From CAYOWK01 sp964407665 (lineage in GTDB: Bacteria > Pseudomonadota > Alphaproteobacteria > Caulobacterales > Hyphomonadaceae): a stretch of DNA of 64,000 nucleotides. Shown here piece after piece: positions 24,352 to 32,580 of the stretch (positions are counted from its first letter, which is position 1; each line of letters begins with the position of its first letter). Made by a program: the position numbers and the translations under genes. The DNA is taken from positions 1 through 64,000 of the forward strand of contig CAYOWK010000014.1 in the NCBI GenBank assembly GCA_964407665.1, given 5' to 3'. The notes beneath the pieces are model-generated. The model was not told the origin of the DNA. It did no database searches and saw nothing but the letters and a program-made list of their open reading frames with translations.

Positions 24352-25953
24352 ATGACGACACTTTCCCCTGAAGAAGAAGCCCGGCGCCGGCGCACGTTTG
24401 CGATCATCGCGCACCCTGACGCGGGCAAGACGACGCTGACCGAGAACATCCTGCTGGCCGGCGGGGCGATCCGGCTTGCCGGAGCCGTGAAGGCGCGTGG
24501 GGAACGCCGCCGCACGACTTCGGACTGGATGAAGATCGAGCGCGACCGGGGCATCTCGGTTTCGGCCTCGGTGATGACGTTCGAGTACGAGAACAAGGTG
24601 TTCAACCTGCTCGATACGCCGGGCCACGAGGATTTCTCCGAGGACACCTACCGCACTCTGACGGCGGCGGATTCGGCCGTCATGGTGCTTGACGCCGCCA
24701 AGGGCATCGAGCCGCAGACGCTGAAGCTGTTCGAGGTGTGCCGGCTGCGCGACATCCCGATCGTGACCTTCATCAACAAGATGGACCGCGAGGCGCTGGA
24801 CCCGTTCCAGCTGCTGGAGGAGATCGAGCAGAAGCTGGCCCTGTCGGCGGCGCCGCTCTACTGGCCGCAAGGCTCGGGCGAGCGGTTGCGCGGGATGCGC
24901 GACCTGCGAACGGGCGAGTTCGTCGGCTACAAGCGCGTGGTCGAGGCGGATGGATCGGTCCACTACGATACGGGCCGAGTCGGCGCCAACGCCGAGGCCG
25001 AGTTCATGGACGAGGCCGAGCGGGCGGAGCTCAACGAGCAGGCCGACATGGCGCATGGCGTGTGCGCGCAGTACGACCGGCAGAGCTATCTCGAAGGGCA
25101 CATGACGCCCGTGGTGTTCGGCACGGCGCTGCGCCATTTCGGGGTGCGTGAACTTCTGACCGCGATGACGACCGAGGCTCCGGGGCCGCGCGACCAGAAG
25201 GCTTGGATAAAGGGCCAGGAAACGCGCATTGGCGCCGAGCGCAAGGAAGCCTCCGGCTTCATCTTCAAGATCCAGGCGAACATGGACCCCAACCACCGCG
25301 ACCGCATCGCGTTCCTGCGGATGGTGTCGGGGCGGTTCCAGCGCGGCATGCGGATGAAGACCGCCGGCGGCAAGCAGGTGAACATCCACGCGCCGCTGAT
25401 GTTCCTCGCGCAGGATCGCGAGATTGCGGAAGAGGCGTTCGGCGGCGACGTGATCGGCGTGCCCAACCATGGCGCGCTGCGCGTGGGCGATGCGCTGTCG
25501 GAGAGCGGCACGATCGTGTTCCAGGGCATCCCGAACTTTGCCCCGGAGATCCTGCGCCGGGCGCGCGTGAAGGACCCGATGAAGGCCAAGCACCTGCGCA
25601 AGGCGCTGGAAGGTCTGGCCGAGGAAGGTGTGACGCAGCTGTTCACGCCGGAGATCGGATCGGACATGATCGTCGGCGCGGTCGGCCAGCTGCAGATCGA
25701 GGTGATGGCCGAGCGGGTGAAGGCGGAGAACGATCTGGAAGTCGTGTTCGAGCCGTCTCCGTGGAACGCCGCGCGCTGGCTGGCGTCGGACGATCCGAAG
25801 AAGGTGACGGCGTTCCTCGAAGCCAACAAGGGCTCGGCGGCCAAGGACCTCGACGGCGCGCCGGTCTATCTGGCGAAGAGTTCGTGGGACGTCGGGTACA
25901 TGTCGGATCGCAATCCGGATATTCGTTTTACTAAGACGAAGGATCGGGCTTAG
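24352..25953 (+). CDS. prfC: peptide chain release factor 3
   Basis: 533-residue translational GTPase RF3, which recycles RF1/RF2 from the ribosome after termination. G1 is AHPDAGKTT, the switch I region RRRTTSDWMKIERDRGISV is the RF3 hallmark, G3 is DTPGHEDF and G4 is NKMD. Domain II and the RF3 C-terminal domain (VGAVGQLQIEVMAERV, YLAKSSWDVGY) follow. Length matches E. coli RF3. Its 3' end overlaps the convergent lipoprotein gene by 23 bases. Confidence 0.96.
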   Translation: MTTLSPEEEARRRRTFAIIAHPDAGKTTLTENILLAGGAIRLAGAVKARGERRRTTSDWMKIERDRGISVSASVMTFEYENKVFNLLDTPGHEDFSEDTYRTLTAADSAVMVLDAAKGIEPQTLKLFEVCRLRDIPIVTFINKMDREALDPFQLLEEIEQKLALSAAPLYWPQGSGERLRGMRDLRTGEFVGYKRVVEADGSVHYDTGRVGANAEAEFMDEAERAELNEQADMAHGVCAQYDRQSYLEGHMTPVVFGTALRHFGVRELLTAMTTEAPGPRDQKAWIKGQETRIGAERKEASGFIFKIQANMDPNHRDRIAFLRMVSGRFQRGMRMKTAGGKQVNIHAPLMFLAQDREIAEEAFGGDVIGVPNHGALRVGDALSESGTIVFQGIPNFAPEILRRARVKDPMKAKHLRKALEGLAEEGVTQLFTPEIGSDMIVGAVGQLQIEVMAERVKAENDLEVVFEPSPWNAARWLASDDPKKVTAFLEANKGSAAKDLDGAPVYLAKSSWDVGYMSDRNPDIRFTKTKDRA

Positions 25954-26530
25954 GGTCTGGGCTCTTCGGCATGGCGAAGCCCGCGGAGCTGGCGCGCTGG
26001 TCGGCGCACGCGCCCTTGACCGTGACGGCGTTTAGCAGAAGCAGGTCGCGGCGAGCTCCTGCTGCCGAGGTGGTGAGAAGAATGATGTCTGCGCCATCAG
26101 GCCGATCGCGACATAGGACATCACGCATGGCCAACCCGTCTGCATTCGGCCCAGAATAGAGCGCGCCGAACTTGCTCGATTCAGATTGCGCCGACGCCAG
26201 TATCCCGTTCCGCGCCGCGCCGGTGGCCGGACCCGTCACTCTAACGGCGCATTTGCTCCTCACCGGAATACCAATCTCTACCGCGCCAGACCGTGTGCGC
26301 CAAGTCAGCATTTCCCCGCCGGTCAGCATCGCGGGGCCAACAAGCCCGGCCTTCAGGAGCGGGTCGTCTTCCACAATGCCGGAGAATGTCGGACCGCTCG
26401 CTTCGAGACTCCGCATGCATAACTTTGTAAACCCAGCAGTGGCGACATCAGCATCTGCGCCGGCAACCGTATCAGGAGTGCTGGCGCAGCCGAGTAGGGC
26501 CAAGGCCCCGAGTGTGGCTCCAAGTCTCAT
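25931..26530 (-). CDS. putative lipoprotein of unknown function
   Basis: 199 residues; signal MRLGATLGALALLGCAST with lipobox LLGC. The mature part has a regular alternation of strands and three further cysteines (KLCMRS, SKCAVR, DVLCRD) plus KGACAD near the end, so one or two disulfides are possible in the periplasm. GGGGGGA seven bases before ATG 26530 sets the start. No family recognised. The 3' end lies inside the end of prfC. The 261-base region upstream (26531-26791) is noticeably less GC-rich, and I see no gene in it. Confidence 0.65.
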   Translation of the reverse strand: MRLGATLGALALLGCASTPDTVAGADADVATAGFTKLCMRSLEASGPTFSGIVEDDPLLKAGLVGPAMLTGGEMLTWRTRSGAVEIGIPVRSKCAVRVTGPATGAARNGILASAQSESSKFGALYSGPNADGLAMRDVLCRDRPDGADIILLTTSAAGARRDLLLLNAVTVKGACADQRASSAGFAMPKSPDPKPDPSS

Positions 26531-26791
26531 CCGTTCGTCCCCCCAGTTCCTGCCGCGCATTAGCATGGAGCTCCCAGTAGGGCGAGAGGTAGCGCCCGGC
26601 GCCTTCGGCGAACAAGTCCTCCGCAGTTCAACTCTTCATTCTGAGCAGGAGCATATCTTGGATGAACTTCCATGGCACGGGCAAGCGAGGCATAGTCGTG
26701 AAGGTGGGCGTGCGGAGATGCCGTTAAAGCTGAGATTTGAGCCTGCAACTTCACACCGCCAATGCCTTGGTTCGGTTCCTGGAGCAGCCTG

Positions 26792-27649
26792 ATGGAAACG
26801 AAACGTATCCGGGCAAACGGGCTTGAGTTTGCGGTCGATGTCTGGGGCGAGGGCGATACGGTCGCGCTGTTGCTGCACGGCTTTCCCGAGAGCCGGGTGG
26901 CGTGGCGGGGACTGGCGCCGAAGCTGGCGGAGCTGGGGTGGCGCGTCGCGGCGCCGGACATGCGCGGGTATGGCGACAGCGACAAGCCGCGTGAGCGCAG
27001 CGCCTATGGGCTTGATGCGCTGACGGCGGATGTGGCGGGGCTGTTCGAGGCGCTGGGTGCGCGGCGGCGCGTGCTGATCGGACACGACTGGGGCGGTATC
27101 GTCGCGTGGGCGGCGGCCATGCGCCCGGAGACGAAGCTGGACGGGCTGGTCGTTCTCAATGCGCCGCATCCCGAGCGGTACCGGCAGGTGCTGCGGTCCG
27201 GGCTGAGCCAGCTGTTGCGGTCCTGGTATGTGCTCGTCTTCCAGCTGCCGGGACTGCCGGAGATGCAGATGCGGGCCGATGGCGGGCGTGGGTTGAAGCG
27301 CATCCTGAGACGCGGATCGCAGGCGATCCCCGAGGAGGCGCTGGAGACCTACGCGGCGAACATCCTGAAGCCGGGGGCGGCGACGGCGATGATCAACTAC
27401 TACCGCGCCAATGCCCGCACGCTGGGATCGGATGGCTGGGGCGATCGGGTCGAGACGCCGACGCTGCTGCTGTGGGGTGAGGCCGATCCGCATTTGGGGC
27501 CGGAGCTGGCGCGCGGCAATGAGGGGCTCGTTCCAGACCTGACGGTGCGGACGCTGCCGGGCGTCTCGCACTGGATCGAGCACGAGGCGCCGGATGCGGT
27601 GATGGCCGGGATCGCGGACTGGGCGGCAGGCAAGGGGCTGGCGGGCTGA
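26792..27649 (+). CDS. alpha/beta hydrolase, epoxide hydrolase-like
   Basis: 285-residue alpha/beta hydrolase. The oxyanion motif HGFPES, the aspartate nucleophile D99 in GHDWGG, a cap tyrosine pair (NYYRAN), the acid in LLLWGEADPH and the catalytic H260 in GVSHWIEHE fit the soluble epoxide hydrolase / haloalkane dehalogenase branch. HGFPE with a cap tyrosine favours epoxide hydrolase. It opens an epoxide with water through an alkyl-enzyme ester. GGAG lies eight bases before ATG 26792; an upstream in-frame ATG at 26762 lacks a site. Confidence 0.86.
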   Translation: METKRIRANGLEFAVDVWGEGDTVALLLHGFPESRVAWRGLAPKLAELGWRVAAPDMRGYGDSDKPRERSAYGLDALTADVAGLFEALGARRRVLIGHDWGGIVAWAAAMRPETKLDGLVVLNAPHPERYRQVLRSGLSQLLRSWYVLVFQLPGLPEMQMRADGGRGLKRILRRGSQAIPEEALETYAANILKPGAATAMINYYRANARTLGSDGWGDRVETPTLLLWGEADPHLGPELARGNEGLVPDLTVRTLPGVSHWIEHEAPDAVMAGIADWAAGKGLAG

Positions 27650-27655
27650 CGCGGG

Positions 27656-28222
27656 CTACGCCTCGAACGAGGCCGCGATCTTCTCGGCGAGGCGGCGGGC
27701 CTGTTTTTCGCCGCCGTGACTGTCGAAGATCCAGACACCGACCATCACGCCGCGCCGGTCGTTGACCGCGTACATCGTACCCGGCGCGTCATAGACGCGG
27801 GTCCAGCCCACGACATGGACCTGGAGCCTTCCGATCAACTCGGGGCCATTGGGTCCCTCGCCGGGCGTTTCCGGGAAAGTCTGGGGGTTGCCGTACCAGC
27901 GGCCCTCCGATTCATTGCTGTGGGCAAACCGGGAGGTCATCCGGCCGCGCGAGTTGCGGACGAAACGCTCGAGGGTGTCGAATTTCGTGGCCAGCGCCAC
28001 GACCAGTCCTCCATCGCTCTCCCGCGTGCCCGCCATGGTCGAATGATAGTTGCGGTACGCTGCGAGACTGTCGATGTCGGTACCGCGATCCAGGGGAGTG
28101 TAGCGTTTCGGCAGGATGACGGAGCCGCCGCCGGGCAGCGGCGTGCGCGCCGGGGCTGCGAAGGCGGCCGGGGCGAGAAGGGCCGAGACCAGTCCAATGC
28201 CTGCGGATCGACGTGTCAGCAT
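27656..28222 (-). CDS. exported protein with possible Tat signal
   Basis: 188 residues. MLTRRSAGIGLVSALLAPAAFAAPA has a twin arginine followed by a hydrophobic core and an AxA cleavage site, so Tat or Sec export is likely. The mature part holds RYTPLDRGTDIDSLAAYR and SFEA at the C-terminus and looks like a compact alpha/beta domain; family unknown. It is divergent from the Rrf2 gene with 112 bases between the start codons, so Rrf2 may control both. Confidence 0.62.
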   Translation of the reverse strand: MLTRRSAGIGLVSALLAPAAFAAPARTPLPGGGSVILPKRYTPLDRGTDIDSLAAYRNYHSTMAGTRESDGGLVVALATKFDTLERFVRNSRGRMTSRFAHSNESEGRWYGNPQTFPETPGEGPNGPELIGRLQVHVVGWTRVYDAPGTMYAVNDRRGVMVGVWIFDSHGGEKQARRLAEKIAASFEA

Positions 28223-28334
28223 GTCCCCCTGCCGCTTCTGAGCCTGTGTGTCTGATACTGCGCCGAAGGCCCTGCCGGCAATCCGGCGGCGGCGCCTCTT
28301 GACGCGCAGGCCATCACGCATCATTTGAAGTTAC

Positions 28335-28814
28335 ATGAAACGGGACAGCCGCCTTTCGACAATCCTGCATGCTCTGCTGCACATGGCGGAGCGTGAGGCG
28401 CCGATGACGTCCGCCGAGCTGGCTGTGTGCATGGGCACCAACGCCGTAGTGGTGCGCCGGACCATGGCGGGGCTGCGCGAGGCCGGGTTCGTGCGCTCCA
28501 CCAAGGGACACGGCGGCGGCTGGGAGATCGGCTGCGATCTGGAGCGGATGACGCTGAAGGATATCTATGAGGCGCTGGGCTCGCCCGCGCTGATGGCGAT
28601 GGGCGTGCATCTGGAAGGTCCGCAATGCCTGGTCGAGCAGGCGGTGAACCACGCGCTCAACGATGCATTCGAGGAGGCCGAGCGGGTGCTTGTGCAGCGT
28701 CTCGGCGACGTGACGCTGAAGCAGCTGGCGGATGATTTTCGCGGGCGCGCGCAGCGACACCGGGCGGAGCATGGCAGCGGTCACGGCGCGCCAGTCAGGA
28801 GGAGACAGCCATGA
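28335..28814 (+). CDS. Rrf2 family transcriptional regulator
   Basis: 159 residues with the Rrf2 winged helix: RLSTILHALLHMAERE, the recognition region NAVVVRRTMAGLREAGFV and the wing STKGHGGGWEIG. The three-cysteine Fe-S ligand set of IscR/NsrR is absent; only C98 (GPQCLV) sits in the linker helix, so a thiol switch is more likely than a cluster. It overlaps the flavoprotein gene by four bases (ATGA), a coupled pair in which Rrf2 probably regulates the reductase. Confidence 0.88.
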   Translation: MKRDSRLSTILHALLHMAEREAPMTSAELAVCMGTNAVVVRRTMAGLREAGFVRSTKGHGGGWEIGCDLERMTLKDIYEALGSPALMAMGVHLEGPQCLVEQAVNHALNDAFEEAERVLVQRLGDVTLKQLADDFRGRAQRHRAEHGSGHGAPVRRRQP

Positions 28815-29710
28815 GTACGGGCACGGGCTACGACGTCATCGTGGTCGGCGGCAGCTATGCGGGGCTGGCGGCGAGCCTCCAGCTGGCGCGGGCGCGCAGG
28901 CGGGTGCTGGTGATCGACAGCGGCGTCCGGCGCAACCGGTTCGCGTCGCATTCGCACGGGTTTCTGGGCCAGGACGGGCGGCCTCCGGGCGAGATCATCG
29001 CCGACGCCCGCGCGCAGGTGGCGGCCTATCCGACGGTCGATTGGGTCGAGGGGCGGGCGCTTTCGGCGGCGGCTCGCGACGGTTTTGCGGTTGAGGCGGA
29101 CACGGGCGAGACGTACCGGGCGAAGCGGCTGATCCTGGCGTCCGGGGTGGTGGATGAGTTGCCGGAGCTGCCGGGCCTGGCCGAGCGTTGGGGCCGGCAC
29201 GTTTTTCACTGTCCGTACTGCCATGGCTATGAGCTGGGCGGCGGGCCCATCGGGGTGCTGGCGTCTTCCGCGATCTCGATGCACCACGCCCTGATGCTGC
29301 CGGACTGGGGCCCGACAACGCTGTTCCTAAATGGCGCCTTCGAGCCGGACGCCGCGCAGCTCGCCGAGCTGGAGCGGCGTGGGACCGTGCTTGAGCGGCG
29401 GCGCGTGGTCCGCATGGGCGGCGAGGCGGACATGCATCTGGAGGATGGCGCTGTTGTCCCGCTGGCGGGGCTGTTCACGCTGACGCGGATGCGGATCGCC
29501 AGTCCGCTGGCGGCGCAGCTGGGATGCGCGCAGGAGGAAAGCCCGATCGGCGAGTTCGTCACCACAGATGCGATGAAGCAGACGACCGTGGCCGGCGTCT
29601 ACAGCTGCGGGGACATGGCGCGCATGGCCGGGTCGGTGACGTTTGCAGTCGGCGACGGCGCGATGGCGGGGTTCGCCGCGCACCAGTCGCTGATGGCCGG
29701 ACCGGCTTGA
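28811..29710 (+). CDS. thioredoxin reductase-like FAD disulfide oxidoreductase
   Basis: 299 residues. An N-terminal FAD-binding loop (VVGGSYAGLAAS), the redox pair C134-P-Y-C137 (HCPYCHGYE) and a C-terminal FAD site (GVYSCGDMA) place it in the low-molecular-weight thioredoxin reductase family. The NADPH-binding loop is unusual (GPIGVLASSAIS), as in TrxR-like enzymes that reduce or oxidise dithiols on small substrates. GGAGGAGA precedes ATG 28811. Pairing with Rrf2 suggests thiol or redox stress control. Confidence 0.88.
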   Translation: MSTGTGYDVIVVGGSYAGLAASLQLARARRRVLVIDSGVRRNRFASHSHGFLGQDGRPPGEIIADARAQVAAYPTVDWVEGRALSAAARDGFAVEADTGETYRAKRLILASGVVDELPELPGLAERWGRHVFHCPYCHGYELGGGPIGVLASSAISMHHALMLPDWGPTTLFLNGAFEPDAAQLAELERRGTVLERRRVVRMGGEADMHLEDGAVVPLAGLFTLTRMRIASPLAAQLGCAQEESPIGEFVTTDAMKQTTVAGVYSCGDMARMAGSVTFAVGDGAMAGFAAHQSLMAGPA

Positions 29711-29744
29711 CGCGGACTTCGGCTGTTGCGCCGGGCGGCCCGTT

Positions 29745-30734
29745 TCAGGGCACGCGGAGCGGAATGCGCGCGAGAACCTGGCGGCCGCCGGGGGCTTCCA
29801 TCACGTAGCGGATCTCGTAGTCGCCGGCCTTGGCGGGGGTCTTGAGGTCGCCGGTCGATCCCGAGCGCGTGTAGAAGTAGGAGAGCTCGCCGCTGGTCTC
29901 CTGGAAGCCCTTGGGGACGAGGTCGATGTAGTCGCCGTTGCGGGACGGACCGGTCCACGCGACCTGCAGCATGGCGTTGCGGCCAGCAACGGGTTCGGCT
30001 TCCAGCGTTGCGGTGACGGCGGTTACGGTGAGGGGTGACGAGGCCACCACGACCCGGCCGCCCGGACCCTCGGCGAGATAGCGGATGTTGTAGTCGCCAG
30101 GCTTGCCCGGGGCGGTCAGCTTCGAGGGATTGCCGTCTCGGGTGTAGGCGTAGGTGATCTCGCCCGAGGTCTCGGTATAGAGTTCAGGCACGATGTCGAT
30201 GTAGTCGCCGTCATTGCCGGGGCCGAACCAGGTGAGCGGAATCGGCGCGCCGGCTTCCACGCTTGTCGGCGGCAGGTTGAAGGTGACGGCTGCAGGGTTC
30301 ACGGTCAGGGGTATGACCGCCTTCACCACGCGGCCCGTGGAGAGCTCGGCGAGGTAGCGCAGGTCGTATTCGCCGGGTTTCGTGGGAGCCCGAAGCCTCG
30401 CGCGGGCGGCGGCGTCGCGCATGTAGACAAACTCGATCTCGCCGGTCGTCGCCGTATATCCGCGCGGAACGATGTCGATGTAGTCGGCGGCGTTGCCGGG
30501 GCCGGTCCAGTCCGCCTCGAAGTCACTGCCGGCGAGGACAGTGGCGGGGGCCGAAAGCGTGACGTCGCCATCAACGGGCGCTCCCGTGTTGATGGTGCGC
30601 GCGGGCGGCGAGCCGGCGGTGGAGTCCGCGGGCGCCTCGGCGACATCGGTGACGGGCGCGGGCTTCGGGCCGCAGCCTGCCAGAACAGTTGCGGCCAATG
30701 CGGCCGCCGCCAGATGCCGGATTGCAGGTGTCAT
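29745..30734 (-). CDS. lipoprotein with three Ig-like repeats
   Basis: 329 residues. Lipobox LAGC at residue 21, then a linker and three tandem repeats of about 90 residues (57-146, 147-238, 239-329). Each repeat contains W-x-G-P-x-x-x-x-DYIDIVP, a TSGEI or TTGEI turn, and PGxYxxRYLAE ending in a valine-rich strand. The repeats look like all-beta, immunoglobulin-like modules exposed in the periplasm or on the surface. Related repeats occur next to VWA domains in alphaproteobacteria; here they stand alone. GAGGGA precedes ATG 30734. Function unknown. Confidence 0.75.
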   Translation of the reverse strand: MTPAIRHLAAAALAATVLAGCGPKPAPVTDVAEAPADSTAGSPPARTINTGAPVDGDVTLSAPATVLAGSDFEADWTGPGNAADYIDIVPRGYTATTGEIEFVYMRDAAARARLRAPTKPGEYDLRYLAELSTGRVVKAVIPLTVNPAAVTFNLPPTSVEAGAPIPLTWFGPGNDGDYIDIVPELYTETSGEITYAYTRDGNPSKLTAPGKPGDYNIRYLAEGPGGRVVVASSPLTVTAVTATLEAEPVAGRNAMLQVAWTGPSRNGDYIDLVPKGFQETSGELSYFYTRSGSTGDLKTPAKAGDYEIRYVMEAPGGRQVLARIPLRVP

Positions 30735-30830
30735 GACGTGTCCCTCGCGCTTGTCCCGACGCTGATGCGGGATGTCTGGCGACGTGGGGGACAAGTCAAG
30801 CGGAGCCTGCAGAATGCTGCCGGCAATGGC

Positions 30831-31634
30831 TCAGTCGTTGTCGTCGGGGATGTTGATGATCTCGCCGCAGGCCTTGCAGTGGACGGCGTCGGGCTCGTGA
30901 CGCAGGAGGCCGCAGCGGGTGCAGCGGTGCTGGACCTTGATCGGCCGCATCACGACCTGAATGAGGCGGAAGAACAGGCTGACGCCGCCGATCATCATGA
31001 AGATGGAGATCAGCCGTCCCCACACGCCGGGCAGCGTGATGTCGCCATAGCCGGTCGTGGTGAGCGAGGTGACGGTGAAGTAGAGGGAGTCCGCGTAGGA
31101 GTGGATGGACTCCAGCCGTCCCGCGTACAGGGTGTGGACCAGCGCCGTCATCATGAAGACGAAGACGGCGAGGTTGCTGGCGGCCTTGATCGTCTCCTCA
31201 TACCTGCGCAGCGGCCGGCCGAAGACCCGCCAGAAGGATTGTCCGTTGATCAGGGAGTAGGCCCGCACGATCCGCAGGAAGCCGAGATTGGCGGCATAGA
31301 CCGGAACGACGAGAGAGATCAGAACAGCGATGTCGGCCCAGACAATGGGTCGGGAGATCCACCGCCGGAGATCGCCGTACCCCCAGGCGCGCGCGGCCAG
31401 ATCCAGCAACAGGACCAGCGCGATGGCGTAGTCGATGATGAGGAACGTCGCACCCTTCTCGATGAAGGGCGACAGCATGAAGAACACGATGAGCGCGGCG
31501 TCGAAGATCAGCCAGACCAGCTGGAAGCGGAGCGCCTTCGGAGTCTCGCCGTGATAGAGTTCGTGCAGCTTCGAGCCGATGCGCCGGGCCCAGGCCGGGC
31601 CGGTGTGGAGCGGGCGCGTCTTCGGTTGGGGCAT
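30831..31634 (-). CDS. voltage-gated-like potassium channel with C-terminal zinc ribbon
   Basis: 267 residues. Helices at about 40-58, 64-82, 98-115, 155-172 and 205-228 plus a pore loop carrying the K+ filter TTTGYGD (192-198). The S4-like segment LGFLRIVRAYSLI has only two arginines, so voltage sensitivity is doubtful. The cytoplasmic tail has two CxxC pairs (C238/C241 and C253/C256), a zinc-ribbon pattern. Start at ATG 31634; an upstream in-frame GTG (31646) is possible. Confidence 0.82.
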   Translation of the reverse strand: MPQPKTRPLHTGPAWARRIGSKLHELYHGETPKALRFQLVWLIFDAALIVFFMLSPFIEKGATFLIIDYAIALVLLLDLAARAWGYGDLRRWISRPIVWADIAVLISLVVPVYAANLGFLRIVRAYSLINGQSFWRVFGRPLRRYEETIKAASNLAVFVFMMTALVHTLYAGRLESIHSYADSLYFTVTSLTTTGYGDITLPGVWGRLISIFMMIGGVSLFFRLIQVVMRPIKVQHRCTRCGLLRHEPDAVHCKACGEIINIPDDND

Positions 31635-31834
31635 GCCTTTCGACACTCCTTCTGTCCCTCGCGCGGGGGCGACTTCACCAGATCAACAGGGGTTGCACCA
31701 GAACGTTTGCTGGCGAAAGGTTGTTCACCGGCCAAGCCAAAAAGGTGAGACCGCTTTGGCGTTGACGGGCAGCCGGCGTCCAAGTATGTTCATGATATGT
31801 TCTTTTTCGGGCCGCACGAGATGTGGAGGGGCGA

Positions 31835-32452
31835 ATGATCGAGTTCTGGACCAACCCGATGAGCCGGGGGCAGATCGCCCACTGGATGCTGGAGGAGCTG
31901 GGTCAGCCCTACACGACCAACTGGGTGCCGTGGGGCCAGAACAAGTCGCCCGATTTTCTCGCCGTCAATCCGATGGGCAAGCTTCCGACGATCCGCCATG
32001 ACGGCAAGGTGGTGACGGAAGCGGCGGCGATCTGCCTGTATCTGGCGGACGCCTTTCCGCAGGCGGGCCTGAAACCACAGGGCGCGGCGCTGGCCGACTA
32101 TTACCGCTGGACGTTCTTTGCCGCCGGGCCGGTGGAGCATGCCGTGACGTCGAAGGCGATGGGCTGGTCGGCCCCGGCCGAGCGCGAGGGCATGCTCGGC
32201 TTCGGCAACTTCGATCAGGCCGTCGGAGCGCTGGAAGGCCTCCTGAAATCGAGTGCGTTCGTGTGTGGCGACACGTTCACGGCGGCAGACGTTTATGTGG
32301 GAAGCGCGGTGGACTGGGGGCTGGCCTTCAAGTCGATGCCGGCTCTGCCCGCCTTCGAGGCCTATGCGGCGCGGCTGCAGGAGCGCCCAGCCTATCAGAG
32401 CGCCAAGGCGATCAATGCCGCCAAGATGGCTGAGATGGAGTCTGCGGGCTAA
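31835..32452 (+). CDS. glutathione S-transferase
   Basis: 205 residues with a thioredoxin-fold N-terminal domain (MIEFWTNPMSRGQIAHWMLEEL; cis-Pro in NPMGKLPTI; the EAAAICLYLAD motif binding glutathione) and an all-helical C-terminal domain (TFTAADVYVGSAVDW). The likely thiol-activating residue is S14 in NPMSRG. Conjugates glutathione to electrophiles in the cytoplasm; the exact class is unclear. GGAGGGG directly precedes ATG 31835. Confidence 0.88.
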   Translation: MIEFWTNPMSRGQIAHWMLEELGQPYTTNWVPWGQNKSPDFLAVNPMGKLPTIRHDGKVVTEAAAICLYLADAFPQAGLKPQGAALADYYRWTFFAAGPVEHAVTSKAMGWSAPAEREGMLGFGNFDQAVGALEGLLKSSAFVCGDTFTAADVYVGSAVDWGLAFKSMPALPAFEAYAARLQERPAYQSAKAINAAKMAEMESAG

Positions 32453-32580
32453 ACGGCGCGCGGCTTGACGGTCGTTCCGGCAAGAATTCACCTGCCGATA
32501 AATTGTCTGTGGGGGTGGGTTGCCGATATGGGCGGCGGCGATAGCATCCATGCCTTCATTTCCTGCTTGAAGGATCGTCC

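Noticed and set aside
23101..25593. 830-residue open frame antisense to prfC and its neighbours
   Set aside because: prfC on the plus strand is unambiguous; the antisense product is rich in Arg/His/Ala with no motif.
26560..26670. short minus-strand frame upstream of the lipoprotein at 25931
   Set aside because: AT-rich codons, no ribosome-binding site and no recognisable domain.
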